The position numbers were made by a program, and so were the translations under genes. Positions 8,002 to 18,283 of a stretch of 38,361 nucleotides of DNA are shown here, in pieces; position 1 is the first letter of the stretch; each line of letters starts with the position of its first letter. The notes below the pieces were generated by a model. The model was given only the letters and a program-made list of their open reading frames with translations. It did not search any database and was not told the origin of the DNA. The DNA is from an uncultured Clostridium sp. (GTDB lineage: Bacteria > Bacillota > Clostridia > TANB77 > CAG-508), in assembly GCA_947575745.1 (NCBI GenBank), contig CANPOS010000019.1:1-38361 (forward strand), read 5' to 3'.

Positions 8002-11000
8002 TTTTTTATTAACAATATTTATATGTTTGAACTTTATATTAACAACATATAGTTTTACATATATTGTTAAAGCCGCAGAAACACAAGAAATAGAAGTAGA
8101 AGAAGAAAAACAATATGATGAACAAGAGGTTATTTCAGACTACAATGAGCTATATGGAATAGAGCCATTAGAAAACAAACAAATTACACTAAATCAAAAC
8201 AATAAGTCAAGTACGAAAACAATTAAAAACTTAGCTGTATTTATTAAATTTAATGATAGTGACATAAATGTACAAAACCATATAGATGACACAGAATGTA
8301 TTAATAATGCTAAAACAATATTTAATAGTGATGAATTATTTGAAATGGAAACAGTAAAAGGAAAGATAAATGTTCCTTCATTCAAAAAATATTTTGAAAT
8401 GCAAAGTTATAAAAAGTTATCAATTATTACAGAAATATTTCCTAAAGTAAATGGAAATATAGTTGCATATAAAGATCCTCATCCAATAGGATATTATCTA
8501 AAATATAGTGATACAAATACTATTGGATATAAGGACAAAAATGAATCATTAAAAAGAGAAACAGAATTAGTCAATAATGCTGTTAAATATGTTGCAAAAC
8601 AGATAGAAGATGAAGGAATAACAGGAAATGATATAGACTCTGGAAATGACGGAATTGTAGATGCAATATCATTTTTTGTTGAAGGACAAAACAACTTACC
8701 TAGTAGTATTGCATGGCAAGATTTATTATGGTCACACAAATTAGACAATACAGGAATTACAGAAAAAATATTAGAAAAAACAGTAGTAGGATATAATCTT
8801 ATTTATGTAGAAGATTATACAAAATCAGCTAGTGTATTTTCTTTAAATAGAGGTACTTATGGAACAATCATACATGAATTTGGACATACATTGGGGTATA
8901 TGGATCTATATAGATATGGAGCATCAGCAAATAGACCAGTTGGATTTTATGACATTATGGGAAATTCAATAGGTTCAAACCCACAAAACTTCTTAACATA
9001 TTTTATAAGTGACTATCATATTGACACAAATTGGCATGCGCCATTACCAATAATTAATAAAACAACAAATAATATAACTTTATATAAACCAGAATTTAAA
9101 GATGATAATGAAATGCGTGCAATCAAGATAGAACAAAATAAGAATAGTAAAGAATATTTTATTGTAGAATATCATGAAAAACAAAATACATATGATGAAT
9201 ATAGTGCAGATATGAGTGGAATAATTGTTTACCGTGTAAATGACAATAACAAATATTTAGGAAATACGTCACGGTGGAGATCATGGAGAAAATGATCATG
9301 TATTTGTATTTAGACCCAATGAAAATATATTAGGAGAAGGAAAAGGAGAATTATCAAAAGCAACATTAAATACTAGTAGAATAATTTTAGGAAAAGAATT
9401 TCAAAAAGACAGCGATAAATTTGATAATAAAACAATTTATTATTCAGACGGCAGTAATTCAGGAATAGTTGTTGAAGTTGTATCACAAACAGATAAATCT
9501 GTTACTTTTAATGTAACTTTTCCTAAAGTACAAGGAGAAGGAACAAAAGAAAGTCCATATTTGATTTATGATGTAGATACTTTTTTGTACTTAATGAAAA
9601 TAGAAACAAAAAATAAATATTATAAAATAATGCAAGACTTAGACTTCGCAAATATAAAAGACTATCCTAAAATAGAATTTAAAGGAAATCTAAATGGAAA
9701 TAATAAAACTATAAAAAATATTTCATCTGCTGGAACAGGACTATTTTATAGTGCAGGAATTTATGATACGAGAACATTGATTGAAAATGTAAATGTTGAG
9801 AATATAAATATAAGCCCAGGAACAGGAGACTATCTTGGAGGATTTACATGTGTTGCAGAAAATGTAACTTTGAAAAATATCCATTTAAAATCAGGTTCAG
9901 TAAAAAATATAGCAAGCCAAATCAACTCTTTAAGCTCAACAGGAGGATTTGCAGGGAATGTAGATAATGCAACTACTATTGAAAACTGCTCATCATCTGT
10001 TAATGTAACCTCAGAAAAGAATGTAGGAGGTTTCATTGGAATTAATATGAATGCTACAATTAAGAGCTGTTATACAAATGGAAATGTAAGTGGAAACTCT
10101 AATAAAGGAGCTTTTATAGGAATACAGTGCATTGGCGACTTATCATATAAAATACCACAAAACGCATATTATGATTATTCAAAAACTAAAATGTCAAATT
10201 CAGTAGGTGGGTATGCATCTTTTGGACACAATTTAACAACCTTACCTGAAAACTCTTTAGGAAAAGGAATTATAGGAATATCCGTTTTAGAAGAAATCAA
10301 TATAAAAGGCAAAGAAGAAGTAGCTTTTAATATAACGACAAATCCAAAAACAACACTTCCTTTTTCAATAACTGTAAGTGACTCTACAATTATCAAATAT
10401 GTTAATAATCGCATACAAGGATTAAAAAATGGAACAGCTAAAATTTATGCAGATTTAAAAGTAGGGACACAAACCATGAGAATGGAAAGCAAAGTAAATG
10501 TTAGTAATATAACTGTAACTCCACCACCTGTAAATGTACCTATTACGGGAATAAAACTTAATAAAAGTACTGTAAGTCTTTATGAAAGAGAAACTACACA
10601 ACTAAGTGCAACAATAACCCCAACAAATCATACTATGGGAAAGACTGTTAAATGGACTACAAGTAATCTAAATGTTGCAAGTGTTGATAATAATGGAAAA
10701 ATAACAGCAAAATCATTAGGAACAGCTACTATAACAGCGACTACAGTAAATGGAAAAACAGCAAAATGTATAGTAACAGTAAAAGCGAAAGAAAAGCCTA
10801 GTGTTGTTGCTTCTGAAACAGAAGTGCTTAAACAATTAGGATTAACAAAAAAAGACAGCTATATAGTTGGATTTAAGCTAGGAAGCAATGTTTCTGATAT
10901 AAAGAAAGCAATTACAAGCAATCCTAATGTAACACTTGTAAGAATAAAAAACGCAGAAGGACGTGAAATTACATCAGGAAATATAGCAACTAATATGAAA

Positions 11001-11246
11001 ATTACATTAACAATAAATCAAAAACAATATAACTACACAGTAGTAGTCAAAGGAGACGTAAATGGAGACGGACTAATTTATGCAACAGACTATGTACGTA
11101 TTAAAAACCATATAATGGGAAAGAAAAAACTAGAAGGAGCATATTTGAAGGCTGCTGATATAAATAATGATAACAATATTTATGCAACAGACTATGTTAG
11201 AATTAAAAATTACATAATGGGAAAAGGAACAATAGAGCAGATTTAA
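7985..11246 (+). CDS. Secreted M6-type metalloprotease with GLUG, Big_2 and dockerin domains; needs a +1 shift
   Basis: ATG 7985 overlaps the upstream gene. Residues 1-31 are a signal peptide. The protease domain has WQDLLWSH and the zinc motif HEFGHTLG (near 297), as in M6 peptidases. At 9272 the frame meets CGG; moving +1 gives Gly and continues GGDHGENDHVFVFRPNEN. Without the shift a stop follows at 9293. The rest holds GLUG-like repeats (GGFTC, GGFIG, GAFIG units, about 615-735), a bacterial Ig-like Big_2 domain (about 850-935) and a type I dockerin with two repeats (GDVNGDGLIYATDYVRIK and ADINNDNNIYATDYVRIK) at the C-terminus. The full product is about 1086 aa. The dockerin implies attachment to a cohesin-bearing complex. 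It could be called two genes if the shift is not real. Confidence 0.82.
9272..9274 (+). other. CGG +1 frameshift site 1 (M6 protease)
   Basis: Frame reads ACG TCA CGG TGG AGA and stops after 8 codons. Skipping the C gives TCA GGT GGA GAT CAT and an open frame of 657 codons. Confidence 0.8.
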
Positions 11247-11266
11247 TAAGACTTTTGTTCTTTATA

Positions 11267-11306
11267 AAAAATAGATATGTAAAGAAAAGTTTGCATATCT
11301 ATTTTT
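11267..11306 (+). terminator. Intrinsic terminator of the protease gene
   Basis: A 13-bp stem (AAAAATAGATATG / CATATCTATTTTT) with a 14-base loop and a T-rich right arm begins 20 bases after the stop codon. Confidence 0.7.
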
Positions 11307-11319
11307 GTACTGAAAATAA

Positions 11320-11348
11320 TTGAATATGAAGAACAATGCTGATATAAT
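11320..11348 (+). promoter_or_regulatory. Promoter of vanZ
   Basis: -35 TTGAAT (11320-11325), 17-base spacer, -10 TATAAT (11343-11348). The start of transcription would fall just before the GGAGGT ribosome site, so the leader is very short. Confidence 0.6.
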
Positions 11349-11367
11349 ATAAGCTATGGAGGTCAAA

Positions 11368-11864
11368 ATGAGGAAAACAAGTATATTATTTATAATCTTA
11401 ACGATAGTATGGATGATAGTTATATTCTGCTTTTCAAATCAACAGTCAGATGAATCTAAAAATACAAGTTCAGATGTAACTAAAAAAATAGTTAATATAA
11501 TATATAAAAACACACTATCAGAGCAGGAAAAAGAAACAAAAATAGAAGAACTAAATCCAGTTATTAGAAAACTTGCACATTATACAATATATACTATTGG
11601 TGGAATAATAATTTGTATGACACTAACAACATTTGAAGTTCAAACAAAAAATAAAATATTAGTAACACAGGCAATAGGAAGTATGTATGCTATAACAGAC
11701 GAAATACATCAATACTTTGTTCCACGGGAGAAGTTGTCAAATAAAGGATATATTTATTGATTCAGCTCGGAGTATTTACTGGAATAATATTATTATTGCT
11801 TTTACTTAAACTTTGTAGTATAATAAAAAACAAAACTAACAATATCAAAATGATAAATCATTAA
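11368..11864 (+). CDS. VanZ-family membrane protein needing two +1 shifts
   Basis: The start at 11368 follows TGGAGGTCAAA; an ATG 12 bases earlier is part of that site. The product (164 aa with both shifts) has an N-terminal helix, FCFSNQQSDES, VIRKLAHYTIYTIGGI, a further helix and the VanZ hallmark DEIHQYFVP-GR. The frame meets CGG at 11725; +1 gives PGRSCQIKDIFIDSA. It meets CGG again at 11768; a second +1 gives AGVFTGI and the last helix. Each shift restores a conserved VanZ glycine (PGR and AG). VanZ-like proteins are membrane proteins first known from teicoplanin resistance; many are of unknown role. Without the shifts it stops at 11760. Confidence 0.85.
11725..11727 (+). other. CGG +1 frameshift site 2 (vanZ, first)
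   Basis: GTT CCA CGG GAG AAG reaches TGA after 11 codons. Skipping C gives CCA GGG AGA AGT TGT, the PGR motif. Confidence 0.82.
11768..11770 (+). other. CGG +1 frameshift site 3 (vanZ, second)
   Basis: In the frame set by the first shift, TCA GCT CGG AGT ATT runs to a stop 13 codons on. Skipping C gives GCT GGA GTA TTT ACT GGA and the last membrane helix. Confidence 0.82.
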
Positions 11865-11872
11865 GATATTGT
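11839..11872 (+). terminator. Stem-loop overlapping the vanZ stop
   Basis: ACAATATC (11839-11846) pairs with GATATTGT (11865-11872), with an inner ATGAT/ATCAT stem; AAATTTTG follows. Weak T-tail, so only a probable terminator. Confidence 0.45.
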
Positions 11873-11890
11873 AAATTTTGCATAATTATC

Positions 11891-11936
11891 TAGTATGGAG
11901 CTTTTCGCTACTTTAGTGGTGAAAATTCCTACTATC
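11891..11936 (+). promoter_or_regulatory. Long hairpin in the thrS leader
   Basis: TAGTA/TACTA, GGA/TCC and TTTTCGCTAC/GTGGTGAAAA (two wobble pairs) form one long stem with a TTTA loop, ending 37 bases before the thrS start. It has no T-box sequence, so this is not a recognisable T-box riboswitch. Its role is unknown. Confidence 0.5.
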
Positions 11937-11972
11937 TAAAAAAATTAAAGAAAAAGAAAGGGGTACATCAGT

Positions 11973-13901
11973 ATGATAAATATAACATTAAAAGATGGAA
12001 ACAAAAAACAAGTAGAAGCAGGCATAACAGCATTAGAATTAGCACAAATTATAAGTGAAGGACTAGCAAGAAATATGACAGCAGTATTAGTTGATGGTAA
12101 AGTAGAGGATTTAAGATTTAAGCTAGAAAAGGACTGTAATGTAGAAATACTTACATTTGATAACAGTCTAGAAGGAAAAAAGGCTTACTGGCATACAACA
12201 TCACACATAATGGCACAAGCGGTAAAAAGACTATTTCCAAATGTAAAACTTGCAATAGGGCCAGCAATAGACAATGGTTTCTATTATGATTTTGATACTG
12301 AAACCCCATTTTCAGACGAAGACAAGCAAAAAATTGAAGAAGAAATGAATAAAATAATAAAAGAAAAATTAGGTATAGAAAGGTATTCATTACCTAAAAA
12401 AGAAGCAATTGAATTTATGAAGGACGAGCCATATAAAGTAGAGTTAATAGAAGAATTACCAGAAGGAGAAGAAATTTCTTTTTATAAACAAGGAGAATTT
12501 ACAGACCTTTGTGCAGGACCACATTTACAAAGTACAGGAGAGGTAAATAAGATAAAGATATTATCATCTTCAGGAGCATATTGGCGTGGTAGTGAAAAAA
12601 ATAAAATGCTACAAAGAATATATGCAATATCATTCCCAAAACAAAGTCAATTAGAAGAATATTTGAAAGAATTAGAGGAAGCAAAACAAAGAGACCACAG
12701 AAAAATTGGAAAAGAATTAGATTTATTTATGACACACCCATTAGTAGGCTCAGGACTTCCAATGTATTTACCAAATGGTGCAACAGTTAGAAGATTATTA
12801 GAAAGATATATACAAGACAAAGAAGCTAGAATGGGTTATAGTCACGTATATACACCATCAATGGCAAATGTAGACTTATACAAAACAAGTGGACACTGGG
12901 ATCATTATAAAGACGATATGTTTCCAGTAATGAAAATGGAAAATGAAGAATTAGTATTAAGACCAATGAATTGTCCACATCACATGTTAATATATAAAAA
13001 CAAAATGCATTCATATAGAGAATTACCAATAAGAATAGGAGAACTTGCACATGACTTTAGATTTGAAGACAGTGGAAGTGTATGTGGATTAGAAAGAGTT
13101 CGCGAAATGTGTCAAAACGATGCACATTTATTTGTAAGACCAGATCAGATAAAAGAAGAATTCGGAAAAGTAGTAGAATTGATACTTTCAGTATATAAAG
13201 ACTTTGGATTTACAGACTACACATTTAGATTATCATTAAGAGATAAAGCAAACAAAGAAAAATACTTTGATGATGACGAAATGTGGGAAATGGCAGAAAC
13301 AGAATTAAGAAGTATATTAACAGAAATGAACCTAGATTTTTATGAAGCAGAAGGAGAAGCAGCATTCTATGGACCAAAACTAGATGTACAAATAAAAACA
13401 GCAGTAGGACATGACGTAACAATATCTACATGTCAATTAGACTTCTTATTACCACAAAGATTTGAACTAGAATATATAGGAGAAGACGGAGCAGCACATA
13501 GACCAGTAGTTATCCATAGAGCAATACTTGGAACATTTGATAGATTTTTAGCATTCCTAATAGAAGAAACAAAAGGAGCATTTCCAATGTGGCTTGCACC
13601 AGTACAAGTAAAATTATTACCAATATCAGATAATCAAATAGGGTATGCAAGCAAAATAAAGAATGAACTAGAAAATTTAGGAATAAGAATAGAATTAGAC
13701 GATAGAAATGAAAAGATAGGATATAAAATTAGAGAAGCTCAAATGCAAAAAGTACCATACATGCTAGTAATAGGAGAAAAAGAAGTAGAAAGTAATAGTG
13801 TAAGCGTACGTTCAAGAAAAGACGGAGATATAGGACAAATGGCAGTGGAAGAATTTAAAAATAAAATAAATGAAGATATAAAAAATTATAAAATAGATTA
13901 A
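11973..13901 (+). CDS. thrS: Threonyl-tRNA synthetase
   Basis: The 642-aa product is the full family length. An AAAGGGG site precedes ATG 11973. Domains in order: TGS (1-62), the editing/second additional domain with HTTSHIMAQAVKR (about 70-82) and CAGPHL (about 180), then the class II catalytic core with motif 2-like FRFEDSGSVCGLERVREM, zinc ligands in RPMNCPHHM and motif 3 RAILGTFDRFLAFLIEE, and the anticodon-binding domain from about 540. It charges tRNA-Thr in the cytoplasm. It has no in-frame CGG; arginine is AGA, CGT and CGC. The stop codon lies inside the following stem-loop. Confidence 0.97.
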   Translation: MINITLKDGNKKQVEAGITALELAQIISEGLARNMTAVLVDGKVEDLRFKLEKDCNVEILTFDNSLEGKKAYWHTTSHIMAQAVKRLFPNVKLAIGPAIDNGFYYDFDTETPFSDEDKQKIEEEMNKIIKEKLGIERYSLPKKEAIEFMKDEPYKVELIEELPEGEEISFYKQGEFTDLCAGPHLQSTGEVNKIKILSSSGAYWRGSEKNKMLQRIYAISFPKQSQLEEYLKELEEAKQRDHRKIGKELDLFMTHPLVGSGLPMYLPNGATVRRLLERYIQDKEARMGYSHVYTPSMANVDLYKTSGHWDHYKDDMFPVMKMENEELVLRPMNCPHHMLIYKNKMHSYRELPIRIGELAHDFRFEDSGSVCGLERVREMCQNDAHLFVRPDQIKEEFGKVVELILSVYKDFGFTDYTFRLSLRDKANKEKYFDDDEMWEMAETELRSILTEMNLDFYEAEGEAAFYGPKLDVQIKTAVGHDVTISTCQLDFLLPQRFELEYIGEDGAAHRPVVIHRAILGTFDRFLAFLIEETKGAFPMWLAPVQVKLLPISDNQIGYASKIKNELENLGIRIELDDRNEKIGYKIREAQMQKVPYMLVIGEKEVESNSVSVRSRKDGDIGQMAVEEFKNKINEDIKNYKID

Positions 13902-13968
13902 TTTAAACAAGAATTGTATTTAACAGGCTAATAAACATAATGTCAAATGTTAATTGTTGTTTAAATTA
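13899..13968 (+). terminator. Stem-loop between thrS and rpiB
   Basis: TAATTTAAACAA (13899-13910) pairs perfectly with TTGTTTAAATTA (13957-13968); TTAACA/TGTTAA can pair inside. The left arm begins with the thrS stop. The tail is A-rich, not T-rich, so termination is uncertain; it may stabilise messenger ends. Confidence 0.5.
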
Positions 13969-13987
13969 AAAAAGTGAGGTAAAAGTT

Positions 13988-14434
13988 ATGATAGTAATAG
14001 GAGCAGATCATGGAGGATTTAAGTTAAAAGAAGAGATAAAAAAATACTTTGAAGAAAAAGAGATAGAATATGAAGATAAAGGAACATTTTCAGAAGAAAG
14101 TGTTGATTACCCAAATATTGCAAAAGCAGTAGCAAAAGACGTGTCAGACAAAAAAGCAGATATTGGAATACTTATATGTAGATCAGGAATAGGAATGTCA
14201 ATGGTTGCAAACAAATTTAAGGGAGTAAGATGTGCAGTATGCTATCAAGAACAAACAGCGAAATTCTCAAGAATGCACAATAATGCAAATATGCTTGCAT
14301 TAGGAGCAGATTATATAAGCACAAATGAAGCAATATGCATAGTGAGACAATTTTTAGCAACAGAATTTGAAGGCGGAAGACATGAAGCAAGAGTAAATCT
14401 TATTTGTGATATTGAAAAAGAAAACATGAAATAA
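13988..14434 (+). CDS. rpiB: Ribose-5-phosphate isomerase B-type sugar isomerase
   Basis: The 148-aa product matches the RpiB/LacAB family: MIVIGADHGGFKLKEEI at the start, VDYPNIAKAVAKDV, the active-site region ILICRSGIGMSMVANKFKGVRCA, HNNANMLALGAD, and a C-terminal EGGRHEARVNLI. It would interconvert ribulose-5-phosphate and ribose-5-phosphate in the pentose phosphate pathway. The active-site Cys is present. It has its own GTGAGGT site. It sits between two tRNA synthetase genes with stem-loops on either side, so co-transcription is unsure. Allose-6-phosphate isomerase is a close alternative. Confidence 0.92.
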   Translation: MIVIGADHGGFKLKEEIKKYFEEKEIEYEDKGTFSEESVDYPNIAKAVAKDVSDKKADIGILICRSGIGMSMVANKFKGVRCAVCYQEQTAKFSRMHNNANMLALGADYISTNEAICIVRQFLATEFEGGRHEARVNLICDIEKENMK

Positions 14435-14558
14435 TTTTGATAATAATCACCATTTGGCGTTGTTGTACTGCACTTGAAATCAAATCAACGTGCAAAAAGC
14501 ACGCCTCATTGATTTCAAATTTATACGCCTAGCCAAATAGCAATTCTTGTCAAAATTA
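14432..14558. repeat. Long nested stem-loop between rpiB and trpS
   Basis: Nested arms: TAATTTTGA (14432-14440) with TCAAAATTA (14550-14558); ATTTGGC (14452-14458) with GCCAAAT (14532-14538); TTGAAATCAA (14474-14483) with TTGATTTCAA (14509-14518); CGTGC/GCACG around AAAAA at the tip. It fills most of the gap and ends 31 bases before trpS. No T-box or other known leader motif is visible. It could be a MITE-like element or a structured leader. Confidence 0.6.
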
Positions 14559-14589
14559 AATTATATATTTTTAGAAAGGATTGATAAAA

Positions 14590-15583
14590 ATGGACAAAAA
14601 AGTTATATTTAGTGGAATACAACCAACAGGAAATTTAACACTTGGTAACTATTTAGGTGCATTAAAAAATTTTGTGAAAATGCAAGATGAATACGAGTGT
14701 TATTATTCAGTTGTTAATCTACATGCTTTAACAATAAGAAACGATCCAGAAACATTAAGGGAAAATAGTAAAAAGCTTTTAGCTTTATATATAGCAACAG
14801 GACTTGACCCAGAAAAAAGCCATATTTTTTATCAAGCACAAGTTTCAGCACATAGTGAATTAAGTTGGGTACTTAATTGTTATACATATATGGGAGAACT
14901 TTCAAGAATGACACAATTTAAGGATAAATCTACAAAACATGCAGATAATATAAATAGTGGATTATTTACATATCCAGTATTAATGGCAGCAGATATATTA
15001 CTATATCAAACAGACCTAGTACCAGTTGGAGAAGACCAAAGGCAACATTTAGAAATAGCGAGGGATATAGCAGATAGATTTAACAAACTATATGGAGAAA
15101 CTTTTAAATTGCCAGAAGGATATATACAAGGAGCTGCAGCACGTGTAATGGGATTACAAGATCCAAAAAGCAAAATGAGCAAAAGCTCAGTGATACCAAA
15201 TGACTATATATTACTTAATGACGAAGCAGATACAATAATGAGCAAATTTAAGAAGTCAGTTACAGATTCAGAAAATATTGTAAGATATGATGTAGAAAAC
15301 AAACCTGGTATAAGTAATCTTATATCAATATATAGTGCAATAACACGGAAAAACTAAAGAAAATATAGAAAAAGAATTCGAAGGAAAAGGATATGGAGAC
15401 TTTAAAAAAGCAGTCGCAGAATGTGTAATTGAAGAACTAAGACCAATACAAGAAAAATATAATAAATTATTATTAAATCCTGACTACTTAGAAAGTATAT
15501 ATAGAAAAGGTGCAGAAAAAGCAAAAGAAAGAGCAAATAAAACTCTTGAAGATGTATACAATAAAGTTGGACTTATATATTAA
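14590..15583 (+). CDS. trpS: Tryptophanyl-tRNA synthetase needing one +1 shift
   Basis: The start is ATG 14590 after AGAAAGGA; a TTG nine bases earlier is less likely. The N-terminal 252 residues are a clear Trp[22 protein letters not shown] with the HIGH-equivalent, [20 protein letters not shown], and [13 protein letters not shown] with the KMSKS loop. At 15346 the frame meets CGG and stops three codons on. Moving +1 gives [29 protein letters not shown] and a C-terminus to 15583, giving 330 aa, the usual length. No second trpS is in the window. Because this enzyme is essential unless another copy exists, the break is better explained by recoding than by decay. Confidence 0.93.
15346..15348 (+). 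other. CGG +1 frameshift site 4 (trpS)
   Basis: GCA ATA ACA CGG AAA AAC TAA in the old frame; skipping C gives ACA GGA AAA ACT AAA GAA and restores the TGK motif and 78 more residues. Confidence 0.88.
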
Positions 15584-15612
15584 AAGAAACAAGTTAAAAA
15601 GAAACAAATATT

Positions 15613-16999
<1,387 letters not shown>

Positions 17000-17001
17000 A
17001 A

Positions 17002-17038
17002 ACAAAACGGGCACCCCATAAATGGGTGCCCGTTTTGT
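17002..17038. terminator. GC-rich bidirectional terminator
   Basis: ACAAAACGGGCACCC (17002-17016) pairs perfectly with GGGTGCCCGTTTTGT (17024-17038). It serves obg on the plus strand and the convergent gene on the minus strand. Its GC-rich core is unlike the other terminators here. Confidence 0.85.
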
Positions 17039-17066
17039 AAAAGGGTGTTTTTCAAGAAAAACGCAC

Positions 17067-17525
17067 TTAGCGATCACTACAGGATGAAGAATCCTCATAG
17101 CCAAAATCAAGACGCACTTTGGCTTGCTGAGAGACTTTCAAGAAGAAGTTCTTGAGGGTCTGGATAGAGCTGGTGGGGAAAAGCTTGGCGAGGTTTTCAT
17201 TTACCTCGAAAGGCTTCTTGGAACCAGGGATGGGAATATAGCATTGGAAATCTTCACCTTTGTGCCCCTTAATGGTAAGGGACATCGTGATGTAGGCTTC
17301 GATGGCATCTTCGTCATGGATGATGAAGATATTGCCACCATTGAGTCCGCAGATATCACCAGGCTCCATCTTAAGTACCAAGAACTCTGGATACTTCGGG
17401 TCGTTTGCCCTGAGGTGAAGCGTGCCAAACCGCTCTTCCGCAGTGGTGAGCAACAGCTCGTAATTCAGCCGCTTGATTGCGGTCGGAGTGCAATACTCCT
17501 GAAAAACTTTCATCATTTGGTTCAT
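17067..17525 (-). CDS. GC-rich, foreign-looking protein of unknown function
   Basis: The 152-aa frame from ATG 17525 has a strong AGGAGGGTT site and a near-consensus promoter. Its codons (CTC, GCC, ATC, CTG, CCG, CGG) differ sharply from all neighbours, which points to recent transfer or a foreign segment. The product is soluble with no signal peptide; it includes AEERFGTLHLRANDPKYPEF, MEPGDICGLNGGNIFIIHDE and GHKGEDFQCYIPIPGSKKPF, and ends in a Ser/Cys-rich tail. I do not recognise the family. It carries two in-frame CGG codons (17469-17471 and 17430-17432) read as Arg. If CGG causes +1 shifting in this cell, the first would give GGC TGA and stop at residue 20. Confidence 0.65.
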   Translation of the reverse strand: MNQMMKVFQEYCTPTAIKRLNYELLLTTAEERFGTLHLRANDPKYPEFLVLKMEPGDICGLNGGNIFIIHDEDAIEAYITMSLTIKGHKGEDFQCYIPIPGSKKPFEVNENLAKLFPTSSIQTLKNFFLKVSQQAKVRLDFGYEDSSSCSDR

Positions 17526-17580
17526 AGTATTCTGAACCCTCCTTTTTTATTTACAAAATCTGATAGGATCTTGCAAATAT

Positions 17581-17609
17581 ATTATACCACATTATTAACA
17601 TAAAATCAA
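17581..17609 (-). promoter_or_regulatory. Promoter of the foreign-looking gene
   Basis: On the minus strand: -35 TTGATT (17604-17609), 17-base spacer, -10 TATAAT (17581-17586). It is divergent from the tetR promoter 19 bases away. Confidence 0.7.
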
Positions 17610-17627
17610 ATTTTGGATTTAAATCTA

Positions 17628-17671
17628 TTTACAATAGATTTAACGTATGTTATAATAAATAACATACGTTA
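17628..17671 (+). promoter_or_regulatory. tetR promoter covered by a 31-bp palindromic operator
   Basis: -35 TTTACA (17628-17633), 17-base spacer, -10 TATAAT (17651-17656). A perfect palindrome, TAACGTATGTTAT (17641-17653), AATAA, ATAACATACGTTA (17659-17671), covers the -10. This is the expected layout for autorepression by the TetR protein encoded next. Confidence 0.8.
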
Positions 17672-17687
17672 CCTAACACTAGTTAGG
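17672..17687 (+). promoter_or_regulatory. Second dyad CCTAAC-ACTA-GTTAGG in the tetR leader
   Basis: It directly abuts the 31-bp palindrome and lies just before the GGAGAAAGGAAG ribosome site. The half-site GTTAG also occurs in the dyads before the MATE gene, in the other orientation, which hints at related regulator contacts. Confidence 0.45.
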
Positions 17688-17701
17688 AGAAAGGAAGAAA
17701 A

Positions 17702-18283
17702 ATGCCTAAAAAACAACAATTTACTAAGGAAGACGTGATGAATACCGCATTTGAAATAGTCAAAAATCAAGGGTTTGAAGGACTAAATGCTAGAAAAATA
17801 GCTAAAGAATTAAATTCATCTGTACATCCAATATTTAATCATTACAATAATATGGAAGAATTAAATAAAGCTATTTATGAAAAAATGAAAAACATATATC
17901 ATGAATATATGTTAAAAGGGATTGATAAAGAAAATTCATATAAAGGTACAGGATTATCATATATTAAATTTGCAAAAGACTATCCAGAATTTTTTAAGCT
18001 AATGTTCATGGGAAAGACAAATTTGAATGCTGAAAATTTTATGATGTCAGATGAGATAAGTGATGAAATTATTAAAGCAGGACAAAAACTTACAGGTTTT
18101 TCTTATGAAGAGCAGAAAAGATTTCATGTAAAAGTATGGATATTTACACATGGAATTGCAAGTTTAATAGCAACAAAAACAGTTGATTTTACAGAAAATG
18201 AAATAGACAACATATTACAAACAACAGTTAGACAGATGGTATTAGGAAAGAAATTTGAAGAGAAGAAAGGGAGAAAAGAATAA
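17702..18283 (+). CDS. TetR/AcrR-family repressor of the ABC exporter
   Basis: The 193-aa product has the TetR helix-turn-helix at about residues 8-52 (FTKEDVMNTAFEIVKNQGFE, NARKIAKELNSSVHPIFNHY) and a ligand-binding helical C-terminal part with a WIFTHGIASLIATK segment seen in the TetR_C group with Trp-x-x-x-His-Gly. An AGGAGAAAGGAAG site precedes ATG. The ATPase gene starts one base after its stop codon, so it leads an operon tetR-ATPase-permease-permease, under a palindromic operator. Likely inducer: a compound exported by the pump. Confidence 0.9.
   Translation: MPKKQQFTKEDVMNTAFEIVKNQGFEGLNARKIAKELNSSVHPIFNHYNNMEELNKAIYEKMKNIYHEYMLKGIDKENSYKGTGLSYIKFAKDYPEFFKLMFMGKTNLNAENFMMSDEISDEIIKAGQKLTGFSYEEQKRFHVKVWIFTHGIASLIATKTVDFTENEIDNILQTTVRQMVLGKKFEEKKGRKE

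Noticed and set aside
11865..11972. T-box riboswitch before thrS
   Set aside because: There is a hairpin but no T-box sequence or Stem I-like region.
14435..14589. T-box or trp leader before trpS
   Set aside because: The element is a long rod without T-box sequence and without a Trp-rich leader peptide.
14590..15583. Calling trpS, vanZ, the ABC genes and the sigma factor simple pseudogenes
   Set aside because: All lesions are the same one-base insertion, always C before a conserved GGN, with no other damage; the truly dead gene at 2814-3199 shows unrelated stops and a TA duplication.
17124..17603. Plus-strand reading of the foreign-looking segment as a 159-aa gene
   Set aside because: The minus strand has the consensus promoter, AGGAGG site, matching start and shared terminator; the plus frame has none.
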